A program made the position numbers and the translations under genes. Positions 1 through 9,090 of a stretch of DNA of 64,000 bases are shown piece after piece. The DNA lies in NCBI RefSeq assembly GCF_000023985.1, contig NC_013156.1, positions 732,363 through 796,362 on the forward strand. Direction: 5' to 3'. Under the pieces are notes generated by a model. That model ran no database searches and was not told where the DNA came from. It saw nothing but the letters and a program-made list of their open reading frames with translations. The DNA is from Methanocaldococcus fervens AG86. GTDB taxonomy: Archaea > AGJL01 > Methanococci > Methanococcales > Methanocaldococcaceae. Within the stretch, counting starts at the first letter, position 1. Each line of letters begins with the position of its first letter.

Positions 1-276
1 TTTAACTCCATATAATCCAACTTTTATATAATCAGCTCCACTTATTGCCGCTCCAACTGCAGCTAAAGAGATGGTTCCTGGTTTGAATGGGACATCTCCA
101 ACTGTTGCACTTACTAATAGCTCTTTTGGTGTTACTTCTCTAATTGCCTTAATCATCCATGGGAAGTTAGCCCCTAAGGAACCCTCTTTTGGATTTTTTA
201 CATCTATGATATCAGCTCCTCCAGCTATTGCTTCTTTCGCCTCTTCAACGTCTATAGGACTTACCAATAGTATCAT
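1..276 (-). CDS. mfnB: MfnB, 4-(hydroxymethyl)-2-furancarboxaldehyde-phosphate synthase (N-terminal part)
   Basis: This is the first 92 codons of a gene that runs off the left edge. MfnB condenses two molecules of glyceraldehyde-3-phosphate to make the furan precursor of methanofuran (recalled ortholog MJ1099, formerly UPF0264). The visible part opens as a TIM-barrel strand ([10 protein letters not shown]), followed by [14 protein letters not shown], where Lys27 is the Schiff-base lysine of the family, and Lys85 lies in DYIKVG. The start is the ATG at 276-274, preceded by AGGTGT. It is divergent from glmM. The product call is firm although only about 40 percent of the expected protein is present. 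Confidence 0.9.
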   Translation of the reverse strand, partial: MILLVSPIDVEEAKEAIAGGADIIDVKNPKEGSLGANFPWMIKAIREVTPKELLVSATVGDVPFKPGTISLAAVGAAISGADYIKVGLYGVK

Positions 277-451
277 AACGTTACACCTGTGATATTGATT
301 TTAAAATTAAATAGGAGTTTCACAATTTTATACCTTTACTTCGGAACATGCAATTCATATAAATATTTACTCTTGTGCTTATTAACAACAATGCATATAA
401 AAACTTAATGTTAATTATGGTTTTGTTATTACTTTTTTATATGGTGGAAAC

Positions 452-1801
452 ATGGGAAGATTATTTGGGACTTCTGGAATAAGAATGAAAAATTTATCTC
501 CAAAAATTGCCTATAAAGTGGGATTGGCTATAGCTAAAAAATATAAAAACGTTGTGATTGGAAGGGATACGAGAACTACTGGAAAGTTGATTGAAACTGC
601 TTTAACAGCAGGAATTTTAAATGGAGGAGGGGAGGTCACTACTATAGATATTGTCCCAACACCTGTTTTAGGTTTTAACGCAAGAAATTACGATGTTGGA
701 GTTATGATTACAGCATCTCACAACCCTCCAGAATACAATGGAATAAAACTATTTAACAAAAATGGTTTAGCTTTTAACAAAAAAGAAGAAGATGAGATAG
801 AGAAGATTATATTTAAAGGAGATTTTGTTGAAGTAGGATGGGATAAAGTTGGAAATATTTGGGAAGATTGCAGGGCAATAAGAAATTATATGGAATACAT
901 TCTAAAAAATGTTGATATAAATGAAAAATTTAACGTGGTTGTTGATTGTGCAAACGCCTCTGCCTGCTTAGTATCCCCATATCTATTTACAGATGTTGGA
1001 TGTCATGTTATATCGGTTAATAGCCACATGGATGGAAGATTCATCGGTAGAATGCCAGAACCTAATGAAAAAAACTTAAAAAAGACAATGAATATGATTA
1101 AAGGTTTAAATGCTTATGGAGAGGGGTATATAGGCATAGCCCATGATGGAGACGCAGACAGGATGGTGGCAATAGATGAAAAGGGAAGGTTGGCTGATTT
1201 TGATAAGCTATTAGCTGCTTTTTCAAGATACATCGTTGAAAAAACTGGAAATAAAAAGATTGTTACAACAGTAGATGCCTCAATGATTATTGATGAATAT
1301 CTAAAAGATTTAGATGTTGAGATAATAAGGACAAAAGTTGGAGATGTGGCTGTTGCCGAGGAGATGATTAAAAACTCAGCTATTTTTGGTGGAGAACCTA
1401 GTGGAACATGGATTCATGCTGACATACATCTAACTCCAGACGGTATTTTAAGTGGATTGAGGATTTTGGAGATGTTAGAATTTTACAACAAAAGATTGTA
1501 TAAGATATTGGATGGAATCCCATCTTATATAAATTTGAGGGAAAAAATTCCATGTGAAGATGGTAAAAAGGAAAAAGTAATGGAATATGTTATTGAGAAT
1601 GGGGAGAGTTTGTTTAAAACAACTCCTGAAACAGTTGATGGGGCAAGATTTAATTTAGGAGATGGTTGGATTTTAATAAGACCTTCAGGAACTGAGCCAT
1701 ATATAAGAGTTAGAGTTGAAGCTAAAGATGGAATTTTAGCTAAGGAGCTGTTGGATAAAGGGATAAAATTGGTTAAAAATGCCTTAAGAGCGGTGAGTTA
1801 A
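452..1801 (+). CDS. glmM: GlmM, phosphoglucosamine mutase
   Basis: The 449-residue product is an alpha-D-phosphohexomutase. It should interconvert glucosamine-6-phosphate and glucosamine-1-phosphate in the cytoplasm on the way to UDP-GlcNAc. Visible motifs are the phosphoserine loop TASHNPPEYNG (catalytic Ser about residue 89), the metal-binding loop DGDADR near residue 233, and the C-terminal phosphate-binding RPSGTEP near residue 410. Length is normal for the family. The next gene, a GlmU-type enzyme, starts on the base after the stop codon, so the pair forms one two-step unit. Similarity alone cannot exclude phosphomannomutase activity, but the partner gene and the recalled ortholog MJ1100 favour GlmM. 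TATA-like sequences lie about 60-95 bp upstream. Confidence 0.9.
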   Translation: MGRLFGTSGIRMKNLSPKIAYKVGLAIAKKYKNVVIGRDTRTTGKLIETALTAGILNGGGEVTTIDIVPTPVLGFNARNYDVGVMITASHNPPEYNGIKLFNKNGLAFNKKEEDEIEKIIFKGDFVEVGWDKVGNIWEDCRAIRNYMEYILKNVDINEKFNVVVDCANASACLVSPYLFTDVGCHVISVNSHMDGRFIGRMPEPNEKNLKKTMNMIKGLNAYGEGYIGIAHDGDADRMVAIDEKGRLADFDKLLAAFSRYIVEKTGNKKIVTTVDASMIIDEYLKDLDVEIIRTKVGDVAVAEEMIKNSAIFGGEPSGTWIHADIHLTPDGILSGLRILEMLEFYNKRLYKILDGIPSYINLREKIPCEDGKKEKVMEYVIENGESLFKTTPETVDGARFNLGDGWILIRPSGTEPYIRVRVEAKDGILAKELLDKGIKLVKNALRAVS

Positions 1802-3037
1802 ATGGATGCAATAATACTATGTGCAGGTAAAGGGGAGAGATTAAGGCCTTTAACTGAAAATAGACCAAAACCGCTAATCCCAATAGCTGGGAAGCCAATT
1901 TTACAACATATTATTGAAAAGGTTGATGATTTTGTAGATAACATTTACTTAATTGTTAAGTATAGAAAAGAAAAGATTATTGAATATTTTAAAGACAATC
2001 CAAAAATCAAATTTTTGGAGCAGGGAGAGATAGATGGGACTGGAGAGGCAGTTTTAACAGCTAAAGATTACGTAGATGATGAATTTTTAGTTATAAATGG
2101 GGATATCATTTTTGAAGACAGCTTAGAGGAGTTTTTAAAATATAAGTATGCCATTGCCGTTAAAGAAGTTAAAAATCCAGAAAATTTTGGAGTTTTAGTT
2201 TTAGATGAAAACAACAATATAATAGAAATCCAAGAAAAACCGAAAAATCCAAAATCAAACCTAATAAATGCCGGAATATACAAATTCGATAAAAAGATTT
2301 TTGAATTAATTGAAAAAACAGAAATCTCTGAAAGAGGAGAGAGGGAAATTACAGATGCCATAAAACAGCTAATTAAAGAGGAGGAGGTTAAAGGAATCAA
2401 ATTAAAGGGTTATTGGAATGATGTTGGAAGACCGTGGGATGTTTTAGAGGCAAATAAATACCTTTTGGATAAAATAAAGACAGACATTAGGGGAGAGGTT
2501 GAGGAGAACGTTGTTATTAAGGGAGAAGTTATAATTGAAGAGGGGGCTGTTGTTAAAGCAAATTCAGTTATTGAAGGTCCTGCAATTATTAAAAAAGGAG
2601 CTGTTGTCGGGCCTTTGGCATATATAAGACCATATACAGTTCTAATGGAAAATACTTTTGTAGGAAACTCCTCTGAAGTTAAAGCAAGTATCATTATGAA
2701 AAATACAAAAATTCCTCATCTGTCTTATGTTGGGGACAGTATAATTGGAGAAAACTGCAACTTTGGATGCAATACAATAACTGCCAATTTAAGATTTGAT
2801 AATAAACCAGTTAAAGTTAATATAAAGGGAGAGAGAGTTGAAAGCGTTAGAAAATTGGGAGTTATAATGGGGGACAATGTTAAAACAGGTATTCAAGTTT
2901 CTTTCATGCCTGGAGTTAAAGTTGGTAGCAACTGCTGGATTGGAGCTAATTGTTTGATTGATAGGGACATAGAAAGTAATATGTTTGTTTATAAAAAGGA
3001 TGAATTGATATTTAAAAAATTAATAAACCAGAAATAA
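1802..3037 (+). CDS. glmU: GlmU-like bifunctional glucosamine-1-phosphate acetyltransferase / GlcNAc-1-P uridylyltransferase
   Basis: The 411-residue protein has two parts. Residues 1-220 are a sugar-nucleotidyltransferase with the signature AGKGERLRPLTENRPKP. Residues about 240-400 are a left-handed beta-helix of hexapeptide repeats (for example VIKGEVIIEEGAVV, GDNVKTGIQVSFMPGVKVG), as in acetyltransferases. Together they would acetylate glucosamine-1-phosphate and couple it to UTP, giving UDP-GlcNAc. The archaeal form (recalled MJ1101) is known to do both steps. The ATG follows the glmM TAA with no gap, which implies translational coupling. Specificity for other sugars cannot be excluded from sequence alone. 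Confidence 0.88.
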   Translation: MDAIILCAGKGERLRPLTENRPKPLIPIAGKPILQHIIEKVDDFVDNIYLIVKYRKEKIIEYFKDNPKIKFLEQGEIDGTGEAVLTAKDYVDDEFLVINGDIIFEDSLEEFLKYKYAIAVKEVKNPENFGVLVLDENNNIIEIQEKPKNPKSNLINAGIYKFDKKIFELIEKTEISERGEREITDAIKQLIKEEEVKGIKLKGYWNDVGRPWDVLEANKYLLDKIKTDIRGEVEENVVIKGEVIIEEGAVVKANSVIEGPAIIKKGAVVGPLAYIRPYTVLMENTFVGNSSEVKASIIMKNTKIPHLSYVGDSIIGENCNFGCNTITANLRFDNKPVKVNIKGERVESVRKLGVIMGDNVKTGIQVSFMPGVKVGSNCWIGANCLIDRDIESNMFVYKKDELIFKKLINQK

Positions 3038-3061
3038 ATCATTTAAAAACGGTGAAAATAA

Positions 3062-3532
3062 ATGATTATTGGAGCTAATACTTCAAAAAACTTTTTTGAT
3101 GATTTAGATGAGAAACAAATACAGCAGTGTGGAATAGATTTGAGAGTTTGGAAAATATTTAAAATAGAAGGTGAAGGGACCTTAGATTTTTCAAATGAAA
3201 AAAGAAAACTGCCAAATTACGTTGAGATATTCAACTCTGAAAAAGATGAAAGTATAACATTAGATAGAGGAATTTATGTTGTAAAAGTAGCTGATTATAT
3301 GAAAATTCCTGAAAATGTGGCTGGATTTGCATATCCAAGAAGCTCTTTATTGAGAATGGGAGCTACCATATACTCTGCAGTTCACGACCCTGGATATGAG
3401 GGAAGACCAGAATATCTAATGCATGTTTTTAACCCAATAAAAATATATAGATATGCGAGAATAGCACAAATTGTTTTTATTGAATGTAGGGACGTTAAAG
3501 GAGTTTATGAAGGCATCTATAAAGGAAAATAA
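3062..3532 (+). CDS. dut: dUTPase of the DCD/DUT family
   Basis: The 156-residue product belongs to the dCTP deaminase/dUTPase fold and most likely hydrolyses dUTP to dUMP and pyrophosphate, keeping uracil out of DNA. Family motifs are visible: QCGIDLRV near residue 23, the nucleotide-binding PRSSLLRMG near residue 91, and DPGYEGRPEY near residue 110, where the catalytic acid is expected. It follows glmU by 24 bp on the same strand with a GGTGAAA site. It is shorter than the bifunctional deaminase-dUTPase of about 200 residues (MJ0430) and matches the second paralog (recalled MJ1102). Whether it also deaminates dCTP is undecided. Confidence 0.8.
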   Translation: MIIGANTSKNFFDDLDEKQIQQCGIDLRVWKIFKIEGEGTLDFSNEKRKLPNYVEIFNSEKDESITLDRGIYVVKVADYMKIPENVAGFAYPRSSLLRMGATIYSAVHDPGYEGRPEYLMHVFNPIKIYRYARIAQIVFIECRDVKGVYEGIYKGK

Positions 3533-3594
3533 ACTTTTATAATGAGCTTTAAGAAATAATGAAAAATTATTTTTAATGTTCCTATTTATAATTT

Positions 3595-3733
3595 CTAAGA
3601 GGCATTATGAGGGCTTTAGCCCATCCTTAATGCATCCTGGGCATCCCGAACAGCCTTTTAAGAAAAGCCTGGGGAAAATTAATTTTGATGAGACTTTCTT
3701 AAAGTTTCATGCCAATAGGGGCTTTGCCCCTAT
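3595..3733. repeat. Cluster of dispersed palindromic repeats downstream of dut
   Basis: Three repeat modules lie between dut and korC. The segment 3595-3636 is an inverted copy, with few differences, of 5214-5256 on the other side of korBC. The hairpin 3688-3710 (ATGAGACTTT, CTT loop, AAAGTTTCAT) resembles the perfect hairpin at 5451-5475. The hairpin 3715-3733 (ATAGGGGC, TTT, GCCCCTAT) is identical to 50353-50371. No coding potential is seen. Confidence 0.85.
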
Positions 3734-3749
3734 GGTTATTAAAAGTTTC

Positions 3750-4292
3750 TTATAGGTTTTCAGCGTATTCATATCCTTTTTTAAATGCCAATAAGTTCTT
3801 CTCCTCAGTTCCTTTTGGAACGCTATCTAAAATTGATTTTTCCATACTTTCTCTTGAAACAATGTTTGTTAGTTTAGTTAAGGCCCCTAACATGACAATG
3901 TTTGCCACAATAGGAAGTTTTATTTCTTCTGAAGCAATTCTTGTAAATGGAATTTTATACAATGTTACATCAACCTTTGGCTTTTCATCAGTTGAAACCA
4001 AATCCTCATCAACCAATAAAATTCCTCCTTCTTTAATATCATCCTTGTATTTATCATAAGCTTGCTGTGATAAACAAACCAATATATCTGGTTTTATAAC
4101 TTTTGGAAAGTCTATTGGCTCATCGCTAATAACAACCTCTGATTTACTTGCCCCACCTCTTGCCTCTGGACCATAAGATTGTGTTTGAACGGCCTCTTTT
4201 TTGTCATATAAAGCAGCTGCTCTACCTAAAATAATTCCAGCTAAAATAATCCCCTGCCCTCCAAAACCAGACAATCTTATCTCTTTCCTCAT
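3750..4292 (-). CDS. korC: 2-oxoglutarate:ferredoxin oxidoreductase gamma subunit (KorC)
   Basis: The 180-residue product is the gamma-domain subunit of a 2-oxoacid:ferredoxin oxidoreductase, which makes acyl-CoA from a 2-oxoacid with reduction of ferredoxin. It begins with the family signature GFGGQGIILAG and continues with YGPEARGG and SEVVIS, which form the CoA-contacting domain. It starts one base after the stop of korB, so the two are cotranscribed. The alpha (KorA) and delta (KorD) subunits are not in this window, which agrees with the recalled split kor genes of M. jannaschii (MJ0536/MJ0537). Substrate preference is inferred from that ortholog; a pyruvate or 2-oxoisovalerate enzyme would look similar. 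Confidence 0.85.
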   Translation of the reverse strand: MRKEIRLSGFGGQGIILAGIILGRAAALYDKKEAVQTQSYGPEARGGASKSEVVISDEPIDFPKVIKPDILVCLSQQAYDKYKDDIKEGGILLVDEDLVSTDEKPKVDVTLYKIPFTRIASEEIKLPIVANIVMLGALTKLTNIVSRESMEKSILDSVPKGTEEKNLLAFKKGYEYAENL

Positions 4293-4293
4293 C

Positions 4294-5109
4294 TTAGCCC
4301 TCCTTTTTTAATTTTTCAATTAATTTGTGCAACTCTTCAACAAACTCGGGCTTTTCTATATTTAAAAACTCCCCAACAACAATTTTTCCATTCAACTCCT
4401 CTTCACTCATATTTTTTGCCTTGTTTATGTGTATTGAATTCTCTTTTAGATATTTTATCATATCAGCCGGCTTTCTTGAGACATTAAACCTTCCATAGTA
4501 AGTTGGGCATTGAGAAACAACTTCAATAAATGCAAATCCTTTCTTTTGGATACCTTTTATTATTGATTTAACGAGCTGAATTGGATGAGCTGTTGTCCAC
4601 CTTGCTACATAAGTAGCTCCAGCAGCTATAGCTAATTTGCATAAATCTGCATTGTTCTCTATACACCCATACGGAGCTGTTGTAGCCTTTTTACCTTGAG
4701 GTGTTGTTGGTGAAAACTGTCCTCCTGTCATTCCATAGATGTTGTTGTTTATACAGATAACTGTCAAATCAATATTCCTCCTACAACCGTGGATAAAGTG
4801 ATTTCCACCTATAGCTGCTGTATCTCCATCTCCTGTAAACACAACAACATGCTTATCTGGTCTTGCTATTTTAATTCCAGTCGCAAACGCTATAGGTCTT
4901 CCATGTGTTGTATGTAGGGAATCGCAGTATAAATAACCAGGAATTCTTGAAGAGCATCCAATTCCTGAAACAGCTATATAATCCTCTGGCTTTATATTTA
5001 GCTCTTCAATTGCCTTTAAAAAGCAGTTTATAACAATTCCATTTCCACATCCTGAACAAAAGATGTGTGGTAATCTATCTTGCCTCATATATTTTAAAGC
5101 CGGATGCAA
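4294..5109 (-). CDS. korB: 2-oxoglutarate:ferredoxin oxidoreductase beta subunit (KorB)
   Basis: The beta subunit carries thiamine pyrophosphate and one iron-sulfur cluster. CSGCGNG near residue 20 supplies cluster cysteines, and GDGDTAAIGGNH with the downstream NNNIYGMTGGQ is the thiamine-diphosphate/Mg motif. The start chosen is the TTG at 5109-5107, directly after the ribosome-binding site AAGGTGAT, giving 271 residues. An upstream in-frame TTG at 5160 would add 17 residues encoded by a repetitive hairpin (5135-5155) and lacks a good binding site. korC follows with a one-base gap. The gene pair is bracketed by inverted copies of a dispersed repeat (3595-3636 and 5214-5256). Confidence 0.87.
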   Translation of the reverse strand: MHPALKYMRQDRLPHIFCSGCGNGIVINCFLKAIEELNIKPEDYIAVSGIGCSSRIPGYLYCDSLHTTHGRPIAFATGIKIARPDKHVVVFTGDGDTAAIGGNHFIHGCRRNIDLTVICINNNIYGMTGGQFSPTTPQGKKATTAPYGCIENNADLCKLAIAAGATYVARWTTAHPIQLVKSIIKGIQKKGFAFIEVVSQCPTYYGRFNVSRKPADMIKYLKENSIHINKAKNMSEEELNGKIVVGEFLNIEKPEFVEELHKLIEKLKKEG

Positions 5110-5134
5110 TCTATCACCTTCCAACCTTTTATAA

Positions 5135-5155
5135 CAACCTTTTAAGAAAAGGTTG
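5135..5155. repeat. Hairpin in the korB 5' leader
   Basis: A perfect 9-bp hairpin (CAACCTTTT, AAG loop, AAAAGGTTG) lies 26 bp upstream of the korB start codon. Nearly the same hairpin occurs at 6331-6351, and both copies are flanked by TTGATCAA. It may be a dispersed repeat or a structured leader. Confidence 0.7.
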
Positions 5156-5177
5156 ATCAAAACTTATGGGTATACCA

Positions 5178-5475
5178 ATAGGGCGTGAGTCCTATGGTGC
5201 GTTGATCAAAACGGATGCATTAAGGAGGAGCTAAAGCCCTTCATAATACCTCTTAGACTAAAGTGGAGTTGCCAAAGGCAACTCCGCTCTGGGTATAGCA
5301 ATAGGGCGAAGCCCTATGCATGTATTGCCTCGCTACGCTCGGCAATGCCTCTTAATTACAGTGGGGCTGAACGTAGTGAAACCCCACTCTGAGGTATTCC
5401 GAACCATAGAGGGACTTGCCCCTCTATTGGTATACTCCCCCTAAGTTTTAATGAAACTTTTTCTAAAAGTTTCAT
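5178..5475. repeat. Tandem field of palindromic elements in the 380-bp gap between korB and the next gene
   Basis: This gene-free gap contains at least seven hairpins in about 300 bp: 5178-5195 (ATAGG/CCTAT), 5262-5288 (12-bp stem around GGAGTTGCC/GGCAACTCC), 5301-5317 (ATAGGGC/GCCCTAT), 5324-5346 (ATTGCC/GGCAAT), 5360-5388 (GTGGGG/CCCCAC with loop GAACGTAGTGAA), 5406-5427 (ATAGAGGG/CCCTCTAT) and 5451-5475 (perfect 11-bp stem, ATGAAACTTTT/AAAAGTTTCAT). The modules recur at 3595-3733, 50311-50371 and 63874-63953, often joined by the words CTCTGRGGTAT or GGTATACCAATAG. No gene or RNA family is recognised. Confidence 0.85.
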
Positions 5476-5491
5476 AGCAATAGAGCGAAGC

Positions 5492-6268
5492 CTATGCTCT
5501 CATAACAACGGCATGGCTAAGCTCGAACATCGCTCCAGACAGCTCATTTCCAATATCTTGGATGTCAGATAAAGTTAGCTCAATTTCATCCTTCTGAATG
5601 GATAAAGCAACTGGCAAATATTTGTAGGCGATCTCAAACATTTCAAATGGTTTACACAGCAAATCAACAGCTATTAAGCCATTGAATCCTTTATCTTCAA
5701 AATTTTTGGTTATAATCTTATTAATTATAATATCTTCCCTATCTAAAGAAACTAACAAGTTTTTAACAACTTCATCCTCATCTTTTCCAACACCTTCAAA
5801 CACTGCCTTAACCCTTATAAATCCATCTTCCTCAAAATCTACTATTTCTTCCTCATCATATTTACCTTTTTTATACTCCTCAACATCAATATCTTTTTTC
5901 TCCTTTACATATACATTAAATCCAATCTTGTAAGTATCAACAAAAGATTTGAATGCGGTTATAACCAAAGCTAAAACCTCATTTATTTCATTAGCCTTAA
6001 GTTTTAACTTCTCCGGTTTTATAACTTCAATATCAGCCCCATATTTTAAACAGAAGTTTATGTAATCCCTAAAATTGTCAAAATCTATTTCAAATTCACC
6101 AATTTTTGTATAAAACTTTAAGTTTTCATCCTCCTCAATATCTTCATCAACATACCTAACTTTGGCGTTATATTTTTCTTTTAACTCATTAGAAAGGTTT
6201 TCAAATTCTCTCTCAACAACTTCTTTAGAATTTCCTTTAACTTCCTCTAAGGCATGTATTTTTATCAT
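5492..6268 (-). CDS. Conserved protein of unknown function (MJ0538-like)
   Basis: A 258-residue soluble, strongly acidic protein with many Glu, Asp and Lys residues. No signal peptide, membrane segment or catalytic motif is recognised. The start is the ATG at 6268-6266, four bases after GGTGAT; an in-frame GTG at 6277 overlaps that ribosome-binding site and is rejected. The TAG stop at 5494-5492 lies inside a palindromic repeat field. The hairpin at 6331-6351 (CAACCTTTT/AAAAGGTTG) sits about 60 bp upstream of the start. Codon use matches the neighbours, so it looks like a native gene, but no function can be given. Confidence 0.75.
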   Translation of the reverse strand: MIKIHALEEVKGNSKEVVEREFENLSNELKEKYNAKVRYVDEDIEEDENLKFYTKIGEFEIDFDNFRDYINFCLKYGADIEVIKPEKLKLKANEINEVLALVITAFKSFVDTYKIGFNVYVKEKKDIDVEEYKKGKYDEEEIVDFEEDGFIRVKAVFEGVGKDEDEVVKNLLVSLDREDIIINKIITKNFEDKGFNGLIAVDLLCKPFEMFEIAYKYLPVALSIQKDEIELTLSDIQDIGNELSGAMFELSHAVVMRA

Positions 6269-6330
6269 TATTATCACCGAGTTTTATTAAAAGTTAGTGA
6301 ATCGAAGATTTTATATTTTGTTGTTTTGAT

Positions 6331-6351
6331 CAACCTTTTTCCAAAAGGTTG
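6331..6351. repeat. Hairpin upstream of the MJ0538-like gene
   Basis: A 9-bp stem, CAACCTTTT paired with AAAAGGTTG, almost identical to the hairpin upstream of korB at 5135-5155. It lies between lysS and the MJ0538-like gene and could be a transcription punctuation signal or a dispersed repeat. Confidence 0.65.
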
Positions 6352-6408
6352 TTTTTATCAGTTTTATCACCAAAAAGCAATTAAATAAAAAAGAGAAATA
6401 AAATAAGT

Positions 6409-8001
6409 TTATTCAAATAATGAATATCTCCTTATAACAAAATCTCTTCCCAATGTTGCTAAGAAAGCCCCTAACTTTGGCCCATACTTTTTGCCCAGTA
6501 GTATCATATACGATGCCTGGAATGCCTCTCTTGGATTTAAACCGAGTTCTTTTGCAGTTTGATAGATAAGCTCGTGCAAAGTTAATGCATCAAACTCTAC
6601 AGTTTTCAATTTTTCAGCAAAGTATTTAATCCACTCTTTTTGCTTATCTTTCAATTTCTCATAGATTTCCTTTGCCTCATCTTCATCAATTATAACTAAC
6701 TTCTCCCCATACTTTAAAGCCCAGTTTCTTGCCATTAAAAGCCTATCTTTCAACCTTTTCATGCTGAACTCATCAATATCCTCAATCCTATAATTATTTC
6801 TTCTCAATATTTCAAATACTCTTTCCATATTTACATCTTTCTTCTCTTCATCATAGGTTAGTTGAGCGATAATTGAACAGAATCTGTATGGGATGACAAA
6901 CGGCTTACTTTCTGGAATTTTTGGAGTAGATAGCTCATAAATTCTTATCTTTTCCTCTTCTTCATCACTTAGTTCATCTTTATCTTTATTGTTGAAATAA
7001 AATTCTTCCAATCTGTCATACTCATCAACTAAGTCGGGAATTTTCTTTAAATCAAAGTCTATGTGTTTTGTTGGCTTACTTCTTAACAACAAGAACCTTA
7101 AAATCTCTGGATGAGCTATATGAGTCCAATCTTTTACAGCAAATACAACCCCTTTAGAAGAACTCATTGGAATTGCTTTATCCCCAACTTTTAATTGAAT
7201 CCATTCATAAACAACCTTTTTTGGAGGCTCATAGTTGTAAATCTCCTTAGCAATTAAAACTCCAGTATCGTAGCTTCCCCCAGCTGCTGCGTGGTCTTTA
7301 CCCATTGGTTCAATGGTTACATTAAATATGCTCCACCTTGCTGGCCAATCAACCCTCCATGGAAGCTTAGCTCTTCCTTTATAAGGCTTTACTTCTCCTT
7401 CATAGCCACAAACCTCACACCTATATCTTACTATCTCTTTTTCACTATCATAACTTAAGACTTTTGTTTTTAGCCTTCCACAATTTTCACAAACAACGTT
7501 TATTGGCCACCAATCGTCTGGTAATGGGGAAGCTCTAAATTTATTTAAAATCTCCATGATTTTTTCTCTATTATCTAATGCGATTTTTATTTTTTCATCA
7601 TAAAGTCCTTTTTTATAGTTTTCATCTGCCCTATATGTGGTTAGCTCAACACCCAAATCATCTAAGCTTTCCAAATAAGGAGATAAGAAGTGCTCGGCAT
7701 AACTTTTACAGCAACCCTCTGGACATGGAATTTCACTTAAAGGCATGCCAATATATTGCTCAAACTCCTTTGGTAGGAAAGGATAGAGCTTCCTTAATGG
7801 GTCGTAAGTATCTGCTATAAAAATTAACTCTGCATCAACTCCTTTATTTATCAATCCCTTATATATGGCATCGGCAGTTAGTGTTTCCCTTGCGTTTCCT
7901 ACGTGGATATGTCCTGAAGGTGTTATTCCGCTCGCAACTATATATTTATCTGCTTTTCTCTCTTCAATCAATTTCTCAGCTATTACATCAGCCCAATGCA
8001 T
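6409..8001 (-). CDS. lysS: Class I lysyl-tRNA synthetase
   Basis: The 530-residue enzyme charges tRNA-Lys. It is the archaeal class I type, unrelated to the class II LysRS of most bacteria. The Rossmann-fold signature is PSGHIHVGN near residue 30 (HIGH equivalent), and MSSSKG near residue 280 is the KMSKS equivalent. A zinc-like cluster is seen around residues 170-205 ([19 protein letters not shown]). The ATG at 8001-7999 is chosen because GAGGG precedes it; an in-frame TTG at 8013 lies upstream of that site. It appears monocistronic. Recalled ortholog MJ0539. Confidence 0.95.
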   Translation of the reverse strand: MHWADVIAEKLIEERKADKYIVASGITPSGHIHVGNARETLTADAIYKGLINKGVDAELIFIADTYDPLRKLYPFLPKEFEQYIGMPLSEIPCPEGCCKSYAEHFLSPYLESLDDLGVELTTYRADENYKKGLYDEKIKIALDNREKIMEILNKFRASPLPDDWWPINVVCENCGRLKTKVLSYDSEKEIVRYRCEVCGYEGEVKPYKGRAKLPWRVDWPARWSIFNVTIEPMGKDHAAAGGSYDTGVLIAKEIYNYEPPKKVVYEWIQLKVGDKAIPMSSSKGVVFAVKDWTHIAHPEILRFLLLRSKPTKHIDFDLKKIPDLVDEYDRLEEFYFNNKDKDELSDEEEEKIRIYELSTPKIPESKPFVIPYRFCSIIAQLTYDEEKKDVNMERVFEILRRNNYRIEDIDEFSMKRLKDRLLMARNWALKYGEKLVIIDEDEAKEIYEKLKDKQKEWIKYFAEKLKTVEFDALTLHELIYQTAKELGLNPREAFQASYMILLGKKYGPKLGAFLATLGRDFVIRRYSLFE

Positions 8002-8119
8002 AATTTCCCTCAATTTTAATTTTTATTAATAAAAATCAAAAAATTTAAATTTCTTTAAGTTGTTATTGCTAAAATAATAACTACCAAAATAGTATAAATA
8101 ACTTAGTTTTGGAAAAAGA

Positions 8120-8232
8120 TTATAGTTCTTTTCAAAATATTTTGGGATACATAAGGGTATTGAGAACTCTTTCCTAATGGAAGGAGTTCAAACTTCCTTA
8201 ATAAATTTTATTCACTTTGAAAAGAACTATAA
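8120..8232. repeat. Short inverted-repeat (MITE-like) element, copy 1
   Basis: A 113-bp unit has 18-nt perfect terminal inverted repeats (outer sequence TTATAGTTCTTTTCAAA with its complement at the right end) and an internal hairpin (GAACTC..., GGAGTTC) at about 8164-8188. A second copy lies at 16078-16186. There is no open reading frame. It ends just next to the stop codon of the small gene at 8234-8494. It may act as a transcription terminator for the converging strand or be a non-autonomous mobile element. Confidence 0.85.
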
Positions 8233-8233
8233 A

Positions 8234-8494
8234 TTAATAGAATCTCAACACAGTTCTTTTCTCCCCATCACTATGAGCCAACTCCAACAAATCATCTAAT
8301 ATCTCTTCAATCTCAACCTCTATAATGCCGTATCTTTCATGGACTAATCTTACGAGACCATCGTTATAATGCACTAATCTACCTTCAACGTGAACCCTTC
8401 CAAAGTATATTTCAACGTACTCATCCACATCTATATTGTTGTCGAGATACTCAAAAACATCTTTTGGGTTTTTTACATCAATAATTTCTTCCAT
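8234..8494 (-). CDS. Small conserved acidic protein, possibly DUF2097
   Basis: An 86-residue acidic protein beginning [17 protein letters not shown]. It contains a short beta-rich core (EIYFGRVHVEGRLVHYN, LVRLVHERYGIIEVEI) and ends KRTVLRFY. It resembles a small methanogen-specific family (I believe DUF2097) of unknown function, but this is from memory. The start is the ATG at 8494, after GAGTGAT; the in-frame TTG at 8506 is too close to that site. It lies 13 bp downstream of nadM and is probably cotranscribed with it. Its stop codon abuts an inverted-repeat element. Confidence 0.7.
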   Translation of the reverse strand: MEEIIDVKNPKDVFEYLDNNIDVDEYVEIYFGRVHVEGRLVHYNDGLVRLVHERYGIIEVEIEEILDDLLELAHSDGEKRTVLRFY

Positions 8495-8507
8495 AATATC
8501 ACTCAAA

Positions 8508-9083
<576 letters not shown>

Positions 9084-9090
9084 TTAGGAT

